Positions 58,841 to 64,000 of a stretch of DNA of 64,000 nucleotides are shown here, in pieces. The DNA comes from Liolophura sinensis (Eukaryota; Mollusca; Polyplacophora; Chitonida; Chitonidae), in NCBI RefSeq assembly GCF_032854445.1, contig NC_088295.1:28693385-28757384 (forward strand), given 5' to 3'. Position 1 is the first letter of the stretch. Every line of letters begins with the position of its first letter. Below the pieces are notes generated by a model that was given only the letters and a program-made list of their open reading frames with translations, was not told where the DNA came from and did not search any database. A program made the translations under genes and the position numbers.

Positions 58841-59396
58841 CCCTATATTTGGACACTTCAAAGTGAACAGCATGCTGACTATGAAAAAGACCAACAGTGT
58901 TTTTTGGCGTGTTATTAAATCTAGTGCATGGCTCATTTCACTGTTGGAGAAAGTTCTCTGCATTTCATAAATTCTGTCTGCTAATAAGTTAAGCAAGTGC
59001 ACATGTACATGTAACTGCAAAAATAACCACATGCACAAATCTGTATCACAATTTAGGCTTTCATGCTAACAGACGTTTTCCATTTCTTTGGAGTACCGGT
59101 ACAGCTAATGCTGGTAAAGTGAATACGACGATATTGAATCTATAAAGTTGGCTAATTGTCTGTTGAGTAAATTTATAAGTATATTCAACATTATTCATCT
59201 CAGATTCCAGACAGCTAGAATATGTGACATTTTTCTAAAATGCATTTCACTTGAAACCTTGCTGGCCGAAGAATAGCCTGAAGGACATAAAGTACAAATC
59301 TGACCCATTCCAAAGGTAGTGCTTTACTCTGATGTTGACTGTTGGTGTCACAGGATAAAATGTCATCTAGGCAATATATATAGTGGGTGTCATATA
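58841..59396. other. Intergenic, nothing recognised
   Basis: AT-rich sequence between the HSP70 A upstream region and a repeat array. No ORF or repeat of note was seen. Confidence 0.5.
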
Positions 59397-59840
59397 TAAC
59401 TGGAGGTTATATCAGTGCCATTCATTTGACATCCTAGGGTAGCATTGGTAATTCCCACTGTGTGGTGTGGTGTGGTGTAGGGTGTAATGCATTGCATCTG
59501 ATATCACTGTCAGTATGGTACCACTGCCATTACATCTAATATCAGTTCTATTCATCTGACATCAGTGTCATTCCACCCCTGACATTTCTAGAGTGACATT
59601 GGTGCCTACAGTGTGGTAATCACGTGATATCACTAGCATTCCACATGATATCAATATCTTTTCATGTAATACCACTGTATTTCCATTGCTATCGGTGTCA
59701 TTCCACATTTATCTTTTCTAGGGTGTGGTAAATACATGTGATATCACTAGCATTCCACATGATATCAATGTCATTTCATGTAAAACCACTGTCTTTCCAT
59801 GGATATCAGTGTCATTCCACATTTGTCATTTCTAGAGTGG
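59397..59840. repeat. About 115-bp diverged tandem repeat
   Basis: The phrase gatatcactagcattccaca appears at 59,625 and 59,740, and the blocks with tcagtgtcattccac and tttctagagtg recur at the same period. Earlier copies are more degenerate. Confidence 0.75.
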
Positions 59841-59876
59841 CGTTTATTCCTGTAGTAAGGTAGAATGACAGGTGGT

Positions 59877-60178
59877 TTATTTATTTATGTATTTATTTGA
59901 TTGGTGTTTTACACCATACTGAAGAATATTTCACTTGTATGACGGCGGCCAGCATTATGGTATGGCGAAACCAGACAGAGCCCGGAGGGAAACCTACGAT
60001 CATCTGCAGGTTGCTGCAGACCCCCATCCCACTTACAGCTGGAGAGGAAGTAAACAAGGGCCGAAGAGGAAGTAAACAAGGGCTGGATTTGAACTCACAG
60101 CAAGTGCATTGGTGGGAGACCCCTGGGTCATGGCGCTGCACTGGCGTGCTAAACCCATCAACCAAAAGGCCCTTGAAT
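59877..60178 (-). mobile_element. SINE family A copy with internal duplication
   Basis: Starts with tttatttatttatg and tttatttgattggtgtttta, includes gacggcggccagcattatgg and the B-box complement (ggatttgaactcacag). A 20-bp segment (gaggaagtaaacaagggc) is duplicated in tandem near 60,045-60,085. Confidence 0.85.
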
Positions 60179-60299
60179 GTCACGTGGTGTCTGTATGTGT
60201 GTTGCTCATGTGATACCTCTGCCAATTGTTTTCCTATAGAGAGGTGACATATTTGACATTTTTACCACTGTAAATACAAATAACAAATGTACCTCTAAA

Positions 60300-60472
60300 T
60301 ACATTTATTTGATTGTGGCTTTTTTAATGGTATCTTCAAGAATTTTTCAGTTCTGAGTTTTCCAACCTGTGGATGGCCGTGGGTTTTCCTCCCACCACAA
60401 TGCTGGCTGCCATTATATAAATGAAATATTCTTGAGTAAGGTGTAAAACACCGATCAAATAAATAAATAAAA
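60300..60472 (+). mobile_element. SINE family A copy, 5' truncated
   Basis: Plus-strand: ccaacctgtggatggccgtg, tcccaccacaatgctggctg, gaaatattcttgagtaaggt and a three-unit AAAT tail. Confidence 0.8.
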
Positions 60473-61939
60473 ACATCTATGTTTGGTGTATGCTGAGCAA
60501 CCATCCAAAAACAAAAAAAAAGTCCCATGCTGAAGATCTTTTTTTCTGATAGAAACTCCTTTTTTGTTTCTCAATGTTGAGTTATTTACAGCTTTTCATT
60601 TTCTAGTAGCCAGAATAAAAAAATTCCCTATTGACTGGACCTATTTTTTGATAAGGTCAGATTACACCCAACAAAGAATTTTTTAAGGATGGCTTGTTGA
60701 GCAGAGGAAACAGGAATGCCACGATTAAGTCTCCAGGATAAATCAATGATCTTTGGCAAATTTCTAACGAAAATTATTTAAAAACTTTCCCACACATGAA
60801 GTGAACATGTACACCACATTGCTGGAAACACATTGTCTTCAGCGAACATTAGATTCCACAGAACAGACACTACAGTGGTGAGGAACTCCATGTCCCAGGC
60901 TGGGTTTGAACCCACAACTTGAGACCACTATGTCTGGCCCCTATATCATCAAGCAATCTTCCACTTAAAGTCAAAATTTCAAATCACTATAAAATTGTTA
61001 TTTCTTATGTAACAAGGGCAAAACATTGCTTGATAGCATAAATTCTGGGCAAGTTATACAACAAATTTCAACTAAAATAACAGAAAGGAAGATACCCAGT
61101 TTAATGATTGAAATTTTGACTTCAGTCTGTAATTGCTTTGTTATCCTGGAGTGACGTACTTCAAAATGATTAATAAGCCAATCAGTGTCAATTCTGTATC
61201 CACATAACTAAAAGCTAACAAACAAAACCCTAATCATGCACTATGTTTACAAAGATACTCCTTTCCAGCAGCGATATTTTTGATTTGTAATCACTTCTGG
61301 CCGACAGGAAGCGTTCTTCACTGTAACATTATACAGGTTTTGGTAACTGGAGAAAGTTTTGGAAACCTGGAGAGATCTGAGTAAACTTAAGGAATATTGT
61401 TTGACTGGGGGTTATCACATCAGCAATATTTTGGTCATGTAACCTTCTAGCATATTGCATCCAGTGTGAAGATATGTATAGTACTGCCTCCCTGGAGCAC
61501 AATGCTGAAGAGACATGATTCCGCACCCAGTCCCATTATACAAACACTCAGCCGACCAGTACTTGATCACCCGACTTAGCAAGGTAGTACCAACATTACC
61601 AATGTATAAGTCTTAAGTTTTAGGAGGCATACACTGTATTCACTGCACCACTTCAGCCAGTCATAATGAAGGAGTGAGTGAGTGAGTGCTTGAGGTTTAA
61701 CGTCGTACTTAACAATTTTTCAGTCTTATGACAACGAATAATGAAGGAAACCACATCAAGATGTACGTACGTGTATGAAGTAAGGCAAATAACAAAAAGA
61801 TCTAGGTACAGATCTCGACAAGGAAAGACAGGGATAAAACGAAAGATTCTTCCACTTGATGTTCTGTACACATTTCCCCAGTCACTTGGGCACAAAATGG
61901 TAGAAATAAAACAAGTCATTTAATTAAATTTGTATAAAA
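60473..61939. other. Intergenic between HSP70 copies; small inverted-repeat element and SINE B end
   Basis: No gene recognised. A 155-bp unit at about 60,968-61,122 is bounded by agtcaaaatttcaa and its inverted copy, a possible MITE. About 61,671-61,740 is a minus-strand SINE family B 3' end (gcttgaggtttaacgtcgta, aacaatttttcagtcttatg). Confidence 0.6.
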
Positions 61940-61945
61940 TTTATT
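61940..61945 (-). terminator. HSP70 copy B polyadenylation signal
   Basis: AATAAA on the minus strand about 205 nt after the stop codon, in a context (aaaatttattataatgtgct) alignable with that of copy A. Confidence 0.75.
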
Positions 61946-62149
61946 ATAATGTGCTAGTTGACAATATAAGTGAACAAAATGCTAAACTCAACTCTCACAT
62001 ATTATAATTTAAGTATAGCAACATGAAACACAGATGTTCAACAATTATTACTCTGATGATACAAGCAAAAAATCAGTATCGTGAGCAAATTGCATCCTTC
62101 AAAAGAATATCCAGTTCATTAACATTTTAAAGACAGTTCCATTACATGA

Positions 62150-64000
62150 TTAGTCTACCTCCTCTACAGTGGGGCCTTGTCCTGAAGTACCACTGCTGTC
62201 CCCTGATTGTGAGTTGCCATGTAACTTTGACATGATTGGGGAGCAAACATCCTGCACCTCCTTCAGCTTGTGATCTAATTCATCCTTCTCAGCCAGTGAA
62301 TTACTGTCCATCCACCTGAGTGCTTCGTCACATGTGGTCACCACAGTGTTTTTGTCATTCTCTGGCAGTTTGCTGCCCTGCTCATTGACCACCTGTTTAA
62401 TACTGAAGATGTAGCCCTCCAGTTTATTTCTGGCTGCCACACGTTCTCTATGCTGAGCATCATCATCTTTGTATTTCTCTGCCTCAGCCAACATTCTCTC
62501 AATGTCAGCTTTACTCAGTCTACCCTTGTCATTTGTGATGGTGATTTTGCTGTTTTTCCCTGTGCTCTTATCCTCTGCTGATACATTCAGGATTCCATTT
62601 GCGTCAATGTCAAATGTCACCTCGATCTGGGGCACACCTCTTGGTGCAGGTGGGATGCCATTCAGTTCAAATGTGCCCAGTTTGTTGTTGTCCTTGGTCA
62701 TCGCTCTCTCCCCCTCATACACCTGGATTGTAACACCTGGCTGGTTATCAGCATACGTGGTGAAGGTTTTGGAGGTTTTCATTGGGATTCTTGTATTCCT
62801 GTCAATCAAGTTGGTCATCACACCTCCAGCTGTCTCAATTCCCAAAGAGAGGGGAGCCACATCCACCAGTAGGACATCCTTAATCACCTCGCTCTGCTCT
62901 CCAGTCAAGATGGCAGCCTGAACTGCAGCACCATAGGCCACAGCCTCGTCAGGGTTGATCGACTTGTTCAGTTCTTTCCCATTCATAAAGTCGTGTAATA
63001 GTTTCTGGATTTTAGGAATTCTGGTAGAGCCTCCGACTAAGACAATTTCATGGATCTTGGACTTGTCCATCTTAGCATCTCTCAAGGCCTTCTCCACAGG
63101 TTCCAGGGTCCCCCTGAAGAGATCTGAACACAAGTCCTCAAACCTTGCCCGTGTGACTTTGGTGTAGAAGTCAATGCCCTCAAACAGAGCATCGATCTCA
63201 ATGTTGGCATCAGAACTGCTGGACAGCGTTCTCTTGGCTCGCTCACAGGCTGTGCGGAGGCGACGAATGGCACGTTTATTTCCACTGATATCTTTGTGGT
63301 GTTTTCTCTTGAACTCTTGAACGAAATGGTTGACGAGCCTGTTATCAAAATCTTCTCCACCCAGGTGAGTGTCTCCTGCAGTGGAGCGAACTTCAAACAT
63401 GGATCCTTCATCTATTGTGAGGATAGACACATCAAATGTGCCACCTCCCAAGTCAAAGATGAGCACATTTTTCTCACCTTTAAGGTTTTTGTCCAGTCCG
63501 TAAGCCAGAGCAGCAGCTGTAGGCTCATTGATAATCCTGAGAACATTTAGGCCAGCAATTGCTCCAGCATCTTTGGTGGCCTGTCTCTGTGAGTCATTGA
63601 AGTAGGCAGGAACCGTTATCACTGCATCCTTGACTTTCTGCCCCAGGTAAGCTTCAGCTGTCTCCTTCATTTTGGTGAGAACCATGGAACTGATTTCCTC
63701 AGGTGCAAATGTCTTTTCTTCTCCCTTGTACTCGACCTGGACCCGTGGCTTGCCGTTATGGTTCACCACAGTGAAAGGCCAGTGTTTTTTGTCAGCCTGT
63801 ACCAATGGATCGTTGAAATCTCGGCCAATTAACCGCTTGGCGTCAAACACAGTGTTTTTGGGGTTGAGAGCCACCTGATTTTTGGCCGCATCGCCAATCA
63901 GTCTCTCACTGTCTGTGAATGCCACATAGCTGGGTGTTGTTCGGTTTCCCTGTTCATTGGCGATGATTTCGACTTTCCCATGCTGGAACACTCCAACACA
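62150..64000 (-). CDS. HSP70 copy B, cytosolic heat-shock 70 kDa protein, 5' end outside the window
   Basis: Open in one frame for 617 codons up to the window edge, which cuts it within CVGVFQHG, about 19 residues after the expected start. It carries [25 protein letters not shown] and the EEVD terminus. The product is an ATP-dependent cytosolic chaperone (nucleotide-binding, substrate-binding and lid domains). It is almost identical to copy A, about 5.7 kb away in the same orientation. Amino-acid differences I can see are confined to the C-terminal part (K/R, S/N and N-T/D-S). It retains the 8 bp missing in copy A. No introns, consistent with an inducible HSP70. Confidence 0.97.
   Translation of the reverse strand, partial: CVGVFQHGKVEIIANEQGNRTTPSYVAFTDSERLIGDAAKNQVALNPKNTVFDAKRLIGRDFNDPLVQADKKHWPFTVVNHNGKPRVQVEYKGEEKTFAPEEISSMVLTKMKETAEAYLGQKVKDAVITVPAYFNDSQRQATKDAGAIAGLNVLRIINEPTAAALAYGLDKNLKGEKNVLIFDLGGGTFDVSILTIDEGSMFEVRSTAGDTHLGGEDFDNRLVNHFVQEFKRKHHKDISGNKRAIRRLRTACERAKRTLSSSSDANIEIDALFEGIDFYTKVTRARFEDLCSDLFRGTLEPVEKALRDAKMDKSKIHEIVLVGGSTRIPKIQKLLHDFMNGKELNKSINPDEAVAYGAAVQAAILTGEQSEVIKDVLLVDVAPLSLGIETAGGVMTNLIDRNTRIPMKTSKTFTTYADNQPGVTIQVYEGERAMTKDNNKLGTFELNGIPPAPRGVPQIEVTFDIDANGILNVSAEDKSTGKNSKITITNDKGRLSKADIERMLAEAEKYKDDDAQHRERVAARNKLEGYIFSIKQVVNEQGSKLPENDKNTVVTTCDEALRWMDSNSLAEKDELDHKLKEVQDVCSPIMSKLHGNSQSGDSSGTSGQGPTVEEVD

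Noticed and set aside
56741-63167. 150-codon and 70-codon plus-strand ORFs opposite both HSP70 copies
   Set aside because: Antisense shadows of the conserved HSP70 coding strand; identical in both copies only because the sense genes are.

Overview
This is a eukaryotic, intron-rich, AT-rich window. Its protein-coding genes are animal genes (a vault-PARP/PARP4 homologue, an ashwin homologue and two cytosolic HSP70 copies). Short tRNA-derived SINEs, minisatellites and small terminal-inverted-repeat elements are abundant. Together these suggest a lophotrochozoan invertebrate, most likely a bivalve or other mollusc. That placement is inference from gene content and repeat style; there is no species marker in the window.

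Layout. 1-15.8 kb: no gene I can support; it holds dispersed repeats, two SINE families, several minisatellites and two non-repetitive blocks that could be regulatory. 15,880-44,967 (minus): one large gene, PARP4-like, which I can trace through about 30 exons with compatible splice phases. In order they encode an N-terminal BRCT domain, a helical region, a segment where the ADP-ribosyltransferase core should be but is not recognisable, VIT and vWA domains, a very large FG-rich repeat exon, and a C-terminal region resembling the major-vault-protein interaction domain of vertebrate PARP4. 47,318-51,312 (plus): a complete four-exon ashwin (C2orf49) homologue, head-to-head with PARP4 across 2.35 kb that contains nested inverted repeats. 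56,422-58,321 (minus): an intronless HSP70 copy with TATA box and heat-shock elements but an 8-bp frameshifting deletion. 62,150-64,000 (minus): a second, nearly identical, intact HSP70 copy running off the right edge.

The most unusual structure is in PARP4. The 3' part of exon 22, including its splice donor, has been amplified into a 17-copy, 102-bp (34-codon) tandem array, so the locus carries 17 near-identical 5' splice sites. A second exon of the same gene has a decayed tandem duplicate beside it. Other PARP4 introns hold a higher-order 80-bp repeat, a 22-bp array, MITE-like elements, a FLYWCH zinc-finger ORF and a short-loop G-quadruplex motif just downstream of a splice donor.

Functionally, PARP4 is a component of the vault ribonucleoprotein particle, ashwin is a subunit of the metazoan tRNA ligase complex, and HSP70 is the stress-inducible cytosolic chaperone. 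Only the head-to-head position of PARP4 and ashwin hints at shared regulation. Exon boundaries were worked out by eye from GT/AG sites, reading frame and remembered similarity to vertebrate PARP4; they need transcript support.
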